From Trichoplax sp. H2 (lineage: Eukaryota > Placozoa > Uniplacotomia > Trichoplacea), in the NCBI GenBank assembly GCA_003344405.1, contig NOWV01000240.1, positions 1 to 64,000 on the forward strand: 64,000 nt of DNA, written 5' to 3'. Positions 12,202-24,105 of the stretch are shown here, in pieces. A program made the position numbers and the translations under genes. Position 1 is the first letter of the stretch, and every line of letters begins with the position of its first letter. The notes below the pieces were generated by a model. That model saw nothing but the letters and a program-made list of their open reading frames with translations, ran no database searches and was not told where the DNA came from.

Positions 12202-14625
12202 CTAGTTAACATATACACGTTTAGCTCTATTCATTTTACAAAATAAAATAACAGCTATTATTAATAGTAATCCGGACAATCCTGATAGAACAAATGTTGG
12301 AATCATGTATACGGACTCCGAAGAATGCGGTTTTATTGGAGTAGTTCTATTAGCCGGGGTTACTGTAGCATGAGTACGTTGCATAGCAATTTGTGGAAGA
12401 TACTGATTCCAAAAGGCTGTTTGCGTAGCAAAATGATTACTTGTAATTCGGAAATTGGGAGCAATCCATAAGTGCTGTCTTGTATCTTGTGTATATTTGA
12501 GCCACGTAATAGGAGAATTTAAATCTGTGGGGTTTCTAGAAATGTTATAAAGAGATAAAAATATATTTTATTTTAACTCTTTCACAATCGTATTAGACTA
12601 TCGCCTACTAATACGAAACTGGAAAAAATTTGCTTCTTATTTGTTTTAGCAACTGAAGACACTACATAGAATAATAGTTATTGTGGGTATAAAATAGTAA
12701 ACATCTATGAATACTTTATTTTATATAAAAAAGACATTAAAGCTATCGCTATTTTAAGTATGATCGGAAAATAAATGTGGTACTAATAATATAAATTAAT
12801 TATAAAATTTTAAACTAATTATATTCACCCGTTACGGATAAAACTGCCCCAATACGACATTATATGTCTGCTTAATTCTTGTTCTTCGGCGTTAAATGTT
12901 GTCGGAAATCCGGCTGGATTATCGACAGGATAACCGAAAACATAAGGTACTTCCATAGTATGAACTACCTTTAGATAAGCTGGTCGGTACGTCCCACTAG
13001 TACGATGAGCAAATATATAGTTAAAAGTCGGTACATATCGAGAAAATTGTTCTGCATAATACTCGTTAGGTATAGCAAAGACGAAATCGTTAAATAATTC
13101 TCCATATTGATCTCGATTCGATATCGGCGAATTAAAATTAGACCAATTTGTATACTGATATTGTATCGATAATTTTACACGTTGACTTGCAAACGGAAAG
13201 GCGTTGTTAGTAATAGCTATGAAACCTTGACGTGGTATTCCTTGTGCAACACTTCCAGGGTTAGGTAAACCAAGAAGACCGAAATAGCCATCATTTAATG
13301 TAGTACCCATCATAATACTAACTTTATGAAATCTTCCCGCTGGTATAGCTGTATGTAAGGCTTCTCGTATAGTACTGGCATCAGCAACAGGAAAGCTAAG
13401 AGCAATATTATTTGGTCGTTGAATATTTTGGAGACTTATTAACTGCTGTACAGTTAATGCTTGTAGACATTTGACGATTAGTGATGTTGTATTTCTTGTA
13501 CAGTTAGCTGCCGAACTAAATCGTTGAAAAGACTTCTTCGCGTTAGCAAGAGTTATTGGAAATAATGTACGTGATTTGATGTACGATGGTATTGCTCCGT
13601 AAGAACCACTTTGAGATATTACACCTCTAAATAATCCTTTACTAGAAGGCATAACTACGTGGTATATGTTATGTATGATAGACTGGTAATGTCTAGGAAT
13701 TAGGGCAGATACATTGCATAGCTGCCTAACTGATAAGATAACCGTATGATACTAATATCGTAACTGTATTGATACGTTCACTAGTAATTTACTAATACGT
13801 ATGTAATATACAGTATATATCACTTGTGGGAAAGGCAACCCACAATAAAGAAGTGGACTCCACGCATCAGGCTACTTTGCTATGTCTAACCGAGCATTGC
13901 ATGATTGACCTAGGGTCGCGATAGAGAACATAACGGTATATAGCAGATGAACCGCCTGCTGAATTTCCAGCTAACGTAATAAAATCTGGATTACCTCCAA
14001 AATTTTCAATATTATCTTTTACCCATTGCAGTGCAAGACTTTGATCTTTTAAACCATTATTAGCTAGTATAGCTCTTTTAGCAATGTCTTCTTCGCCGGA
14101 TGTCATAAAACCTAGAATACCTATTCGATAGTTAATAGTAACTACGACGATATCTTCATGAGCAGCTAAGATTTGACCACCCCATCGTGCTCCTGAACCA
14201 CCACGGTATCCACCACCATGGATGTAAAACAATACAGACATATTCCCAGCTCTAGAAGGATTAGAAGTGAATATGTTTAGGTATAAACAGTCTTCGCTAG
14301 TTTTACTGGCTAGTGAGTTCGGTTCAGTATAAAAGTCTAACGGAAGTCTCTGAGGACATGTATATTGACATTGTGTAGCATTTAAGACGCCATTCCAAGA
14401 TTTGACTGGTACAGGCGGTTTAAATCGTAATTCATTAATAGGTGGTTGAGCGTACGGAATACCAAAATAGGCGAATTGAGTTCGATCGTTCGTTATAATC
14501 GTTTTTCCACTAACTAAACCGTTTTTCGTAGGAATAATAAGTTGTGCATTCGAAAATGGCATTATAATAGCCAACACTATAATAAAGCATGCTAAGATTT
14601 GAAATATAAGATATCTTAAAGCCAT
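12202..14625 (-). pseudogene. EstC: esterase gene interrupted by a 267-bp insertion
   Basis: Exon 1 is split into 13935-14625 and 12829-13660 by an inserted element (13668-13934) plus one copy of its 7-bp target duplication. Exon 2 is 12202-12535, joined by the family's phase-2 intron. The insertion breaks the frame just after the nucleophile motif GNSAG, at the AIY/HVVMPSSKG junction. The reading frame is otherwise open on both sides and in register (691 + 8 bases across the junction is a multiple of three), so the lesion is recent. HGGG, Ser, Asp (NDG) and His (VVHTME) are all kept. Exon 2 encodes AFWNQYLPQI, stalk, anchor and tail. The element might be polymorphic, or removed by splicing; no good in-frame donor/acceptor pair was found. 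Confidence 0.85.
13661..13941. mobile_element. Short non-autonomous DNA transposon with target-site duplication
   Basis: The element is 13668-13934 (267 bp). It is flanked by direct repeats GGTATAT at 13661-13667 and 13935-13941, where intact EstB has GGTATAT once. Its ends are GTTATGT and ACATAAC, a short inverted repeat. No reading frame of note lies inside. A TSD of 7 bp is uncommon: P-like and Dada-type elements make TSDs of about this length, but the family is not established. Confidence 0.88.
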
Positions 14626-15799
14626 GATGAATGCGACGTCTTTCTTAGGTGATTTGATTACGCCTATATGACTAAATTCTACTGAATATTAGTTAGTATT
14701 TTTTTGCATTCATCTTATTGATTAGCATAAATTAAGCCTGTTATAGTGCCTAATAAATTGACACATCTTACACTTTAACGTAAGTAAGAAATAAGACTAC
14801 CGTGGGTGTAGTTAGCAATACGGTCAAGTCAAGGAGGGTAGTTACTATGCTTAAGATTCTGTATAAGTTAGAGCGTTAACAATCCGTTAAATTTATTTAC
14901 TTTACGAACAAAAGCAACAGCATCTTTTTATAAATGAATCTAACGATTACGTTGTAACTGTATCGCCTTTAAATATTTATACAGGCGGAATCGCAGTAGA
15001 AAAGAACAGGCAATAATAAATATTTGTACTCAAACTCTTATGATTTTAACATAGATTATAACATAGACGTTAGGCTTAATTTTAATTGTTCATGAATCCG
15101 GAACAACTATTATGACGAAAGCAGCTGATGATACTGTCCATCAGCTGCATTTCTTCCCTTGAATTCATTACTTGGATAGGGGATATTTAAATTGGAATAT
15201 TTCAGTCTTGAATCTCGGAACTTATGCCAGATAGATTGTATTAACCGTGCAGTAATGTAGAAGTAAAAATTTATACGTGGCATTTTTTATTTCTTGTCGT
15301 AATATCGACCACCTATTACGTAAAAATATCCTATTATAATAGGATGTAATAGAGATTTCACCTTTGATTTTTAGTCTTTCAGAAAATAGTGATTTATCGT
15401 AAACAATGCATTCGCAAAAGTAAATCTAGCATTTATTTCGTTATCGCAATGATTAACATATGTGTATGAATAATAATATGTTAAACAAGGACATCACATG
15501 ATGTTCGCGTTAAGTAACTCGACAAACTGGAATAACTTAAGCAATACGATACTTGCCAGTAGCTCTAGAGTACGCTATTTAATCATTCGACATTATATAT
15601 ATAAAATTAAATATACTGTAGATTTGAATTTTTATCAATTAGTAATATCAACCAAATACTTACAGCCAAGCATATTAAATTTAAGGTCATAGATTTGCCC
15701 AATTTAAGCTTTCATCATTAAATAGAAGTGATGCGCTGGAGTAATAATCATTTTGGTATCAATGCGATCGAAAATCTAATTTTTTTATTCTGCATTGTA
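14626..15799. other. Intergenic DNA between EstC and EstD
   Basis: No gene recognised. It carries the shared upstream element of EstC at 14802-14824 and an inverted repeat GCAGCTGATG / CATCAGCTGC at 15121-15148, each arm holding an E-box CAGCTG. The open frame at 15498-15692 on the plus strand looks like chance. Confidence 0.5.
14802..14824 (-). promoter_or_regulatory. Shared upstream element (EstC copy)
   Basis: On the minus strand this is ACCGTATTG, six bases, then ACACCCAC. It is 177 bp before the EstC start codon. It matches the copies before EstB, EstD and EstF, although EstC is now broken. Confidence 0.6.
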
Positions 15800-17926
15800 T
15801 TAGTTAACATATATCCGTTTAGCTCTATTGATTTTGTACGTTAAAGTTATAGCTATTATTAATAATATTCCAGATAATCCTGATAGGACAAATGTAGCAA
15901 TTATATACCCGGGCTCGGAAGATTGCGATATTTCTGGTATAGTTATTTTACTCGGAGTTGTTGTGGAATCAGTAACTTGCGCAGCAAGTTGAGGAAGATA
16001 CCGATTCCAGAAGGCCGATGCTATAGCAAAATAATTACTTTTAATTTGAAAATTAGGAGCAATCCATAAGTACTTTCTTGTATCTTGTGTAAATTTAGGC
16101 CATGTAATAGGAGAGCTTGAATCTGTTGGATTACTATAGAAAATAATAAGAAATTATAAAATTGATATCTTTTCATAAACAATTTTCCTAGTTACTAATA
16201 CAGTAATTAGAGTTTCAGAATTTGTACGTTTATTGGTTGTGCTAGAAAGGCAAATATTTGTGGTAGATAAAATATTTAAAAGCCATAAGAATTCTTTCTA
16301 TAATGAGCTGTATATTTAAATATTTCGATATTTATTATTGGTATTATTTAATTTGTAACGGTAACCATATATCGCTTAATTATAGAATTCTAACATCGGT
16401 ACTAACCCATTGCGAATAAAACTACCCCAGTACGACATGATATACTTGCATAAATCTTTTTCTTCAGCATTAAATGTTGTTGAATAATCAGCTGGCCTAT
16501 CGATTGCATAACCAAAAGCATATGGCATTTCCATACTATGCACTACCTTTAGATAAGTAGGTCTGAACGTGCCACTAGTACGATGAGCAAATATGTAGCT
16601 ATAGGTGGGTATATATCGAGAAAACTGATCGGCATAGTACTCATTTGGAAGTGCAAAAATAAAGTCGTTGATAATTTCTCCATATTGATCCCGATTCGAT
16701 ATCGGTGAATTAAAATTACTCCAATTAGTATATTGATATTGTATAGATAATTTTACGCCTTGGTTTGCAAAAGGAAAGGCATTACTAGTTATAGACATGA
16801 AATCTTGACGTGATATTCCCTTTGCAACATTAACTGAATTGGGTAACAAAACAAGACCGAAGTAGCCATCGTTTAATGTAGTGCCCATCATAACATTAGC
16901 TTTATGAAATCTTCCTGCTGGTATAGCCGTATGCAAGGCTTCTTGCACATTGCTGCCATCAGCAAAAGGAGAAATAAGAGCTGGATAATTTGATTGTAGG
17001 CTATATTGGAGATTTACTAACTGTTGTATGGTTAAAACTTGTAAACAATTGACAGTTTCTGACGCTGTACTTTTTGTACAGTTAGCTGCTGAACTAAATC
17101 GTTTAAAAGATATCTCAGCATCCTTTAGTGTTATTGGTAATGATATACGAGATTTAATAAATGATGGTATAGCTCCATAAGGTCCACTTTGAAAGATTGC
17201 ACCCCTAAATAATCCCTTACTAGAAGGCATAACCATATGATACATAGCGGATGAGGCACCCGCTGAATTTCCAGCTATTGTAATATGTTGTGGGTTACCT
17301 CCGAAATTTTCAATATTATCTTTTACCCATTGTAAAGCTAAACTTTGATCTAGTAGACCAAGATTAGCTTGGATAGCTCTTTGTTTAGTGTCTTCTTCAC
17401 CGGATGACATAAAACCTAGTACACCTAGTCGATAATTAATGGTAATCACGACTATGTCTTCATGAGCAGCTAATATTTGGCCGTGCCATCTTGCACCACT
17501 TCCACTGGTATATCCACCACCGTGAATAAATACTAAAACAGACATATTTCCAGTATTAGAAGGATTAGAAGTAAATATATTTAGATATAAACAATCTTCA
17601 CTAATTTGATTGCTTAATGACTTTGGATCAGTAGAATGTATTGGAAGTCGCTGAGGGCAACTATATTGATATTGTGTAGCATTTAAGACACCATCCCATG
17701 ATTTAATCGGTGCAGATGGTTTAAATCGTAGATAGTTCATAGGAGGTTGAGCGTAAGGAATACCAAGATAGGCGAATTGAGTTAAACCATTAGTTAGGAT
17801 TGTTTTTCCGCTAACGTAACCGTTGCTTGTTAAAATGATAAGTTGAGCATTGGAAGTTAACGATATCATAGCCACGACTACAATAAATAATGCTGACATT
17901 GAAGATATAATACACTTACAAGCCAT
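15800..17926 (-). CDS. EstD: membrane-anchored carboxylesterase-like protein
   Basis: Exons 16407-17926 and 15800-16133 give about 617 aa. The donor is GTTAGT, and the acceptor follows TATAG. The codon split is GG|T (Gly), joining FIRNG to NPTDSSSP. Exon 2 has no internal Met near its start, so a simple open-frame search misses it; it is open throughout and ends at TAA 15802-15800. Signal peptide 1-27; HGGG ~135-138; Ser221 in GNSAG; Asp353; His463 in VVHSME. Exon 2 gives WPKFTQDTRKYLW, AFWNRYLPQL, a stalk, the anchor starting YIIATFVLSG, and a tail ending NRAKRIYVN, close to EstC and EstF. Active ecto-esterase is likely, with unknown substrate. Confidence 0.9.
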
Positions 17927-19849
17927 GATGTGGAAAAATTTTTGACGATTTGTTTACGATCTCCTTATGCTTATGATCCTAATATTATGACTAAAATTTT
18001 AGCTATATTTATAATGGCGTAGTTCAGATGCGCAATATCACGTAAAAGTAGCTATGTATGCGTACTGTTCCTTGTTTTAACAAGCTACTTTTACCGTTTA
18101 TCGTGGGTGTACTAACAATATGGTTAAGCAAAGAAGCGGGATTAATATGATCTGTTTCCTATCACTTAAAGGGGTTTAACATTCCATTAGATTTACTTAC
18201 TTTTCGGATAAAAATAATGCTAATGTCTATAAAATTAAAAGGTAAATTAGTGATTACGGTATTACAGATTACTCGTTAATACTATTTATACATCTGGAAA
18301 TTTAATAGAAAGTATTATAGCTAATAACTGATATTTATACTCGACTTTAAAGACACCGACACTCCAGGAATTTTCACAAGTCTTCTACGTAAATTATAAC
18401 TGAAATATTAACGATACTATTCTTTAAATACGTATATTGTAGAGTACTTAGTGATAGTGCTGTGTTGCATATTAGCGTATTTACATCATTTAAATCCTTA
18501 CTGATGAATATCAAACTATTTATAAACTTCAGAGCTTAAAATTGATGTCATCCTAGAAACAAAACGTCATTAAGTACCTACTTGATATGCATACACAATT
18601 TGATATTAACCATGTAGAGATTGACACAAAATATATTTAGTAGAATAATAGATGTTTGTAATATACTGTAAACTACAAACTACCTAATATTTAGATAGTT
18701 ACCGTAAAGCGGTGTGTACATCGTTGTAGAGAAACTTAAATAGTAATAGTACAGTACTACAGTAACTGTAACTGTTAAGATCGTGTGTAGAAATCAGCGA
18801 TATTTATAGCCTTTGAAATAGAGCTTGAGTATAAAGTAAGATTATTGAATCAGCTATAAGTACATTCCATTCCATATTAGTCTAGGTAATAGCAAATGGT
18901 TGTAAGTAGTAGCAAAGAGCTGTTAATACTAAAATTGTTAAATGTGACAATCTATATTGTGTGTAGCATGAAAGATTGTAACTAGTGCATATTTATTTAA
19001 AAACAAACCAAATCATAATCTTAATACACTGCAATATCTCTAACTTCCTAACTTAAAATGAAGCTAAAGATTATTGTAATATCTCTTATAAATCCATATA
19101 CCGCAAATATCGAATCGTCGTCAATTATTTTCATAGCCTTTAGTAGTGTAATTATCATAAGTATTGTTTTCATTTTATGAAACAGTATTTACTATAAATT
19201 TTTTGGTAAGGGATCACTTTTGTTTAATCTACTTTTCAAGAAGTAATATTAAAGAATTACACGAGGTAAATGATTGATAAAGTTTTTGCTACTAAGATTA
19301 GCTGGAGAACTTATTTATTTTATATAGTAACGTGATAGATAATTATATTTAAACGATTTCATTATTTCGTATAGGACCACCATCCTCCATATCAACTATA
19401 GGATATGCAAGTGTTTACTTGCAATATGCCAATCTAAACAGTATTTTCATATTCTATTTACGATCAAGAAAGGCGACATGTTTAACTATTTAAATTAAGA
19501 ATGTATCACTATTTACTTATAGATCTATTTTACTTACAAATTTCGCTTCATCGAACTATAAATTTTGGATACGTAATTTAAATTTTATTATTAATCTCGC
19601 GAATTTATTACGAACGTTATATCGTGTTCATTAACACTATCGATGATATGAATTAATTATAATAACGTAAAAATCAACATGAATGATAGATCCATCTTGC
19701 TAAAAGTTACTAGGTATGAGTGTGTAAGCAAGGATAGGCATCAATTTTGGCTCATGTTAGTAATAACAAACGAAATACTTTTAATCAATACAATTAGTCG
19801 AGAAGTTCTATTAAATATTGTATAAATAGAATTCGTAAACATTGAATAA
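17927..19849. other. Intergenic DNA between EstD and the EstE relic
   Basis: It contains the EstD upstream element at 18103-18124. The missing 3' half and second exon of EstE were looked for here and not found. Nothing else recognised. Confidence 0.5.
18103..18124 (-). promoter_or_regulatory. Shared upstream element (EstD copy)
   Basis: On the minus strand this is ACCATATTG, five bases, then ACACCCAC. It is 177 bp before the EstD start codon, with one base less in the spacer than the B, C and F copies. Confidence 0.6.
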
Positions 19850-20709
19850 TCTGTGATGTTGCATTTTGGTGTAATCAGCTACCGAACTAAATCGTTGAAA
19901 AACAATCTTAGCTCTAGCTAATGTCTGTGATAAATACGTTCTCGATTTAATGTATGGTAGAAGTATTCCATAAGGTCCACTTTGAGAGATTACGCTTCTA
20001 AATAATCCTTTACTGGAAGGCATCACTAGATAACAGATAGCAGATGAACCTCCTGCGGAATTTCCAGCTATCGTAATAAAGTTTGGGTTACCTCCAAAAC
20101 TTTCGATATTTTCCTTTACCCATTGTTATGCTAAACTATGATCTTGTAGACTAAGATTCACTGGAATATTTCTTTGATTACTACCTTCTTCGCCGGATGA
20201 CATAAAACTTAAAATATTTATTCGATAATTAATAGTAACTACGACGATACCTTAATTAGCAGCTAATATTTGACCAGGCCATTATGCTCCTGAACGATTG
20301 CATATCCGCCACCGAGGATGAAGACTAACACGGACATATTCCTAGCTATAGAAGGATTCGAGATAAAGATATTTAGAGATAGACAATCTTCATTAATTCG
20401 ACTCCTAAGTGATTTTGGATCAGTAAAAAGGACTGGAAGTTACTAGAGGCAACTGTATTGATATTCTGTAGCGTTTAAGACGCCTCTCCAAGATTCTACT
20501 GGCACTGGTGGTTTAAATCGTAATTGATTAATGGGTAGTTGGGCGCAAGGAATACCAAGATAAGTGAATTGAGTTAAATCACTAGTTAGAACTGTTTCCT
20601 CGCAACATAGCCGTTCTTTGTAGGAATGATAAGATGAGCATTAGAAATAGGGCATACTAAACCCACAATTGCAATAAAAGATGCCAACAATGGAGATATT
20701 TTAGGCCAT
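19850..20709 (-). pseudogene. EstE: decayed, 3'-truncated esterase pseudogene
   Basis: The whole block aligns with exon 1 of EstD and EstF from the former start (20709-20707, ATG GCC then TAA) to just past the MPSSKGLFRS motif and the following RFSS segment. There it stops abruptly near 19850. Frameshifts and stops are frequent: for example, the LALQWVK motif has TAA in place of its Leu codon. The nucleophile-region text (AGNSAG-like, near 20045-20070) is still readable. The second half of exon 1, the intron and exon 2 are absent. Sequence upstream around 20948-20975 may be a worn copy of the shared upstream element. Confidence 0.9.
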
Positions 20710-21614
20710 AACGAAAGTCAATACTAAATACGACACGAATTTAGTAAGCGTATGCTACTGCAGATGTGGTAGAGATATTGACTACGTGGAATTCTCTTAG
20801 CACTATCATTAGTGAACTTAATTTAGAATCATTACGTAAATACATCAACAAATTTTGAGCTACATGCTACTTCAGTGAACGATAAGGAACGCTGCTTATG
20901 ACACAGTTAGCAGAATAGCTTTGTCTAGAAGTATGTTTGTTGCTACCAAGATTATCGGTTAAGGAGGACGTTGGACTCATTATATTTATTTAGTTTTCAG
21001 ATGAAAGTAATGTCAATTTTCAACGTACTTGTCCATCAATTGAATGACTACAGTCTCATTATTTAATTATTAAATCTTGCAAATATGCAATCACAATAAT
21101 AGACAATAGAGTATAAGCTTGAATGATAATTGTGTAATCAATTTTCATTATTATTAAGTAAATTATCGTTGAGAAATCAATAATAGATATTTATATGAAA
21201 GAGCATGAAGCCAAACAGATTTATCTTAAAAGATAAATGCAGGTGGCTACGATGTAATCTAAGCAACAGAAGTTATAAGATTTTAATATGTATGCGTATC
21301 ATAAATTTTCATTAATGCTAAAAAGTTTATTAGAGATCAAGGGGAAAATTTAGTAGGCTCTATAACTGATAATACATCTATTGTATCTATTACGTATGTG
21401 GATTTAGTAATAGGTTTAAATCTTAGCTCAAGTTAGTAATATCACACCGAACTAAAAATAACAATCTCTATTAAATGTGAAGATATAATTTATTACGATC
21501 TGGTACTTAACTTTAGTAATTTGGAGTGTATAAATAAATCTTAATGAATAGCATAGCGCAATGAAACTGTCATTACTGTTGAAGGTTGATTATAAATAGA
21601 ATTTTTATATTGTA
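20710..21614. other. Intergenic DNA between EstE relic and EstF
   Basis: No gene, repeat or RNA recognised in this 0.9 kb. Confidence 0.4.
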
Positions 21615-23732
21615 TTACTTAACATATATACATTTTGCTCTATTAACTTTACAAAATAAAATCATAGCTATTATTAATAGAATTCCAGATATTCCTGATA
21701 GAACAAATGTAGCAATCATGTATGCAGATTCCGAAGAATGCGGCTTCTCTACTGTGGAAGCATTTGTCGGAGCTATTGTAGAATAAATAGTTTGTGAAGC
21801 GAGTTGAGGAAGATACTGATTCCAAAAGGCTGAATTTGCGGCAAGATAATTACTTTTAATTTGGAAATTGGGAGCAATCCACAAGTACTGCCTTGTATCT
21901 TGTGTATATTTAGGCCACATGATAGGAGAACGTAGGTCTGTCGGATTTCTGTAGAAAATAATGTAAGAAATTAATAGAATTTCTCTAATGTAATTTTAGT
22001 TAACGGTGCTGTATTGGAAGATGATAATTTGCATAAATTTATAGGCTATGCTGGTTATACTCAAAGAATAAATGTTTTAGGAATAGAACGTTATATAAAC
22101 TAACAATTTCTTTCAATTTTAAAAGCAATGCCTAAAGGCTTAGCTGAATTATTTATATTTTATTACACAGAAGCAAGCAACTAACTCCATAACAACGCAG
22201 CTCCAGCTGTAAGTTACTCACCCTTCTCGGATAAAACTACCCCAATACGAAAGAACATGTCTGCATAAGGTTACTTCTTCAGCATTAAATGTTGATGGAT
22301 ATTCGGATGGCTTATCAAGAGGATAACCTAACATATATGGTATTTCCATGGTATGTGCTACTTTTACGTAAGATGGCTGCCATGTACCACTAGTACGATG
22401 AGCAAATATATATTTATATGTAGGTACAAATCGAGACAACTGATCGGCATAATATATATTAGGAATAGCAAAGACGAAGTCGTTGAATAATTCTCCATAT
22501 TGATCTCGATTTGATATCGGTGAATTGGCATTACTCCAATTAGTATATCGATACTGTATAGATAATTTTACGCGTTGGCTTGCAAAGGGAAAAGAATTAT
22601 TAGTAGTAGATATAAAATTTTGGCGCGGTATTCCAGTTACAGCATTAGGCATAGAAGGAAGCCTGAAATAGCCATCATTTAACGTTGTACCCAACATAAT
22701 ATTAACTTTATGAAATCTTCCTGCTGGTATAGCTGTATGTAAAGCTTCTTGTACATTGTTACCATCAGCAACAGGAGATGTTAAAATACGATTTCTTGGT
22801 CGTAAAGTACTTTGAATATTTAATAACTGTTGTACAGATAAAGTCTTTAAGCACTCGACGATCTTTGATGTTATATTTTTTGTACAGTTCGCTAATGAAC
22901 TAAATTGCTGAAAAGATAACTTAGCTCTGGCCAAAGTATCCGGCATTGATGTACCCGATTTAATGTATGATGGTATGGTTCCATAAGGTCCACTTTGAAG
23001 GATTACACCTCTGAATAATCCTTTACTAGAAGGCATCACTAGATGATACATAGCGGATAAGCCACCTGCTGAATTTCCAGCTATGGTAATAAAATCTGGG
23101 TTACCTCCGAAATTTTCAATATTATCTTTTACCCACTGCAATGCTAAACTTTGATCTAGCAGGCCAAGATTAGCTTGAATAGTTCTTCGAGCACTATCTT
23201 CTTCACCTGATGTCATGAAACCTAGTACACCTACTCGATAATTAATAGTAACTACAACGATATTTTCATGAGCAGCTAAAATTTGACCTTGCCATTGTGA
23301 TCCTGAACCAAGCACATATCCACCGCCATGGATGTAAACTAACACTGACATATTTGCAACATTAGAAGGATTAGATGTAAATATATTTAGATATAGACAG
23401 TCTTCATTAATTTGACTACTTGATGATTTGGAATCAGTAAAACGTATTGGAAGTCGTTGAGGGCAACTAGACTGATATTGTGTAACATTTAAGACGCCTT
23501 TCCAAGACTTTACCGGTACAGGTGGTTCAAATCGTAATTGATTAATAGGAGGTTGAGCATAAGGAATACCAAGGTAGGCGAATTGAGTTAAGCTATTCGT
23601 TTTAATGGTTGTTCCCGTAACAAAACCGTAATTAGTAGGAATAATAAGTTGAGCATTAGAAATGGGAGACACTATGGCTATTATTATGGCGAAGGATATC
23701 AAAATATTAGATACAAAAAATTGTACAGCCAT
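21615..23732 (-). CDS. EstF: membrane-anchored carboxylesterase-like protein
   Basis: Exons 22222-23732 and 21615-21948 give about 614 aa. The donor is GTGAGT and the acceptor follows CTACAG. The split Gly codon joins FIREG to NPTDLRSP. Signal peptide 1-27; HGGG ~135-138; Ser221 in GNSAG; Asp353 in NDG; His460 in VAHTME; disulphide-loop Cys at SCPQ (~90) and EDCLY (~112). Exon 2 encodes WPKYTQDTRQYLW, AFWNQYLPQL, the stalk, the anchor starting YMIATFVLSG and a tail ending NRAKCIYVK. A complete triad and oxyanion loop predict an active ecto-hydrolase. It is closest to EstD and to the dead EstE, and it carries the shared upstream element. Confidence 0.9.
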
Positions 23733-23937
23733 GATGAAAAAATAATATCATATACGAATTTGATACAGCACACGTACGCTGCTAAATACTGCGTGACCAA
23801 ACTAGTTTATATGCGCAGTAGAATTTTACTAATAATAGCAATTGGAAAGTGTCATTGAATGTTATGTTTAAAAGTATGTATATCCATAAACCATGCGCGT
23901 TATGCTGGCTTGGTAAATGATAATTATTAATGTTGTC

Positions 23938-23960
23938 GTGGGTGTACTTGGCAATACGGT
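23938..23960 (-). promoter_or_regulatory. Shared upstream element (EstF copy)
   Basis: On the minus strand this is ACCGTATTG, six bases, then ACACCCAC. It lies 206 bp before the EstF start codon. It is the fourth copy of the element found in the B/C/D/F subfamily. Confidence 0.6.
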
Positions 23961-24105
23961 TAAGTACGAGAGCGTGGTTAATATAATCAATATTTCCATT
24001 TTAGCAATGACATTGACAATTCGTTACATTTTTTTAGCATGATTACAATAAAAAATAATGGTGGCTTTTCATAATGGCGGCAAATTAAATGATTATTGCC
24101 GTTTT

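Noticed and set aside
16376-16406. Unspliced C-terminus of EstD (LVPMLEFYN)
   Set aside because: The donor GTTAGT at the conserved Gly codon and the open exon 2 at 15800-16133 give the family's usual tail.
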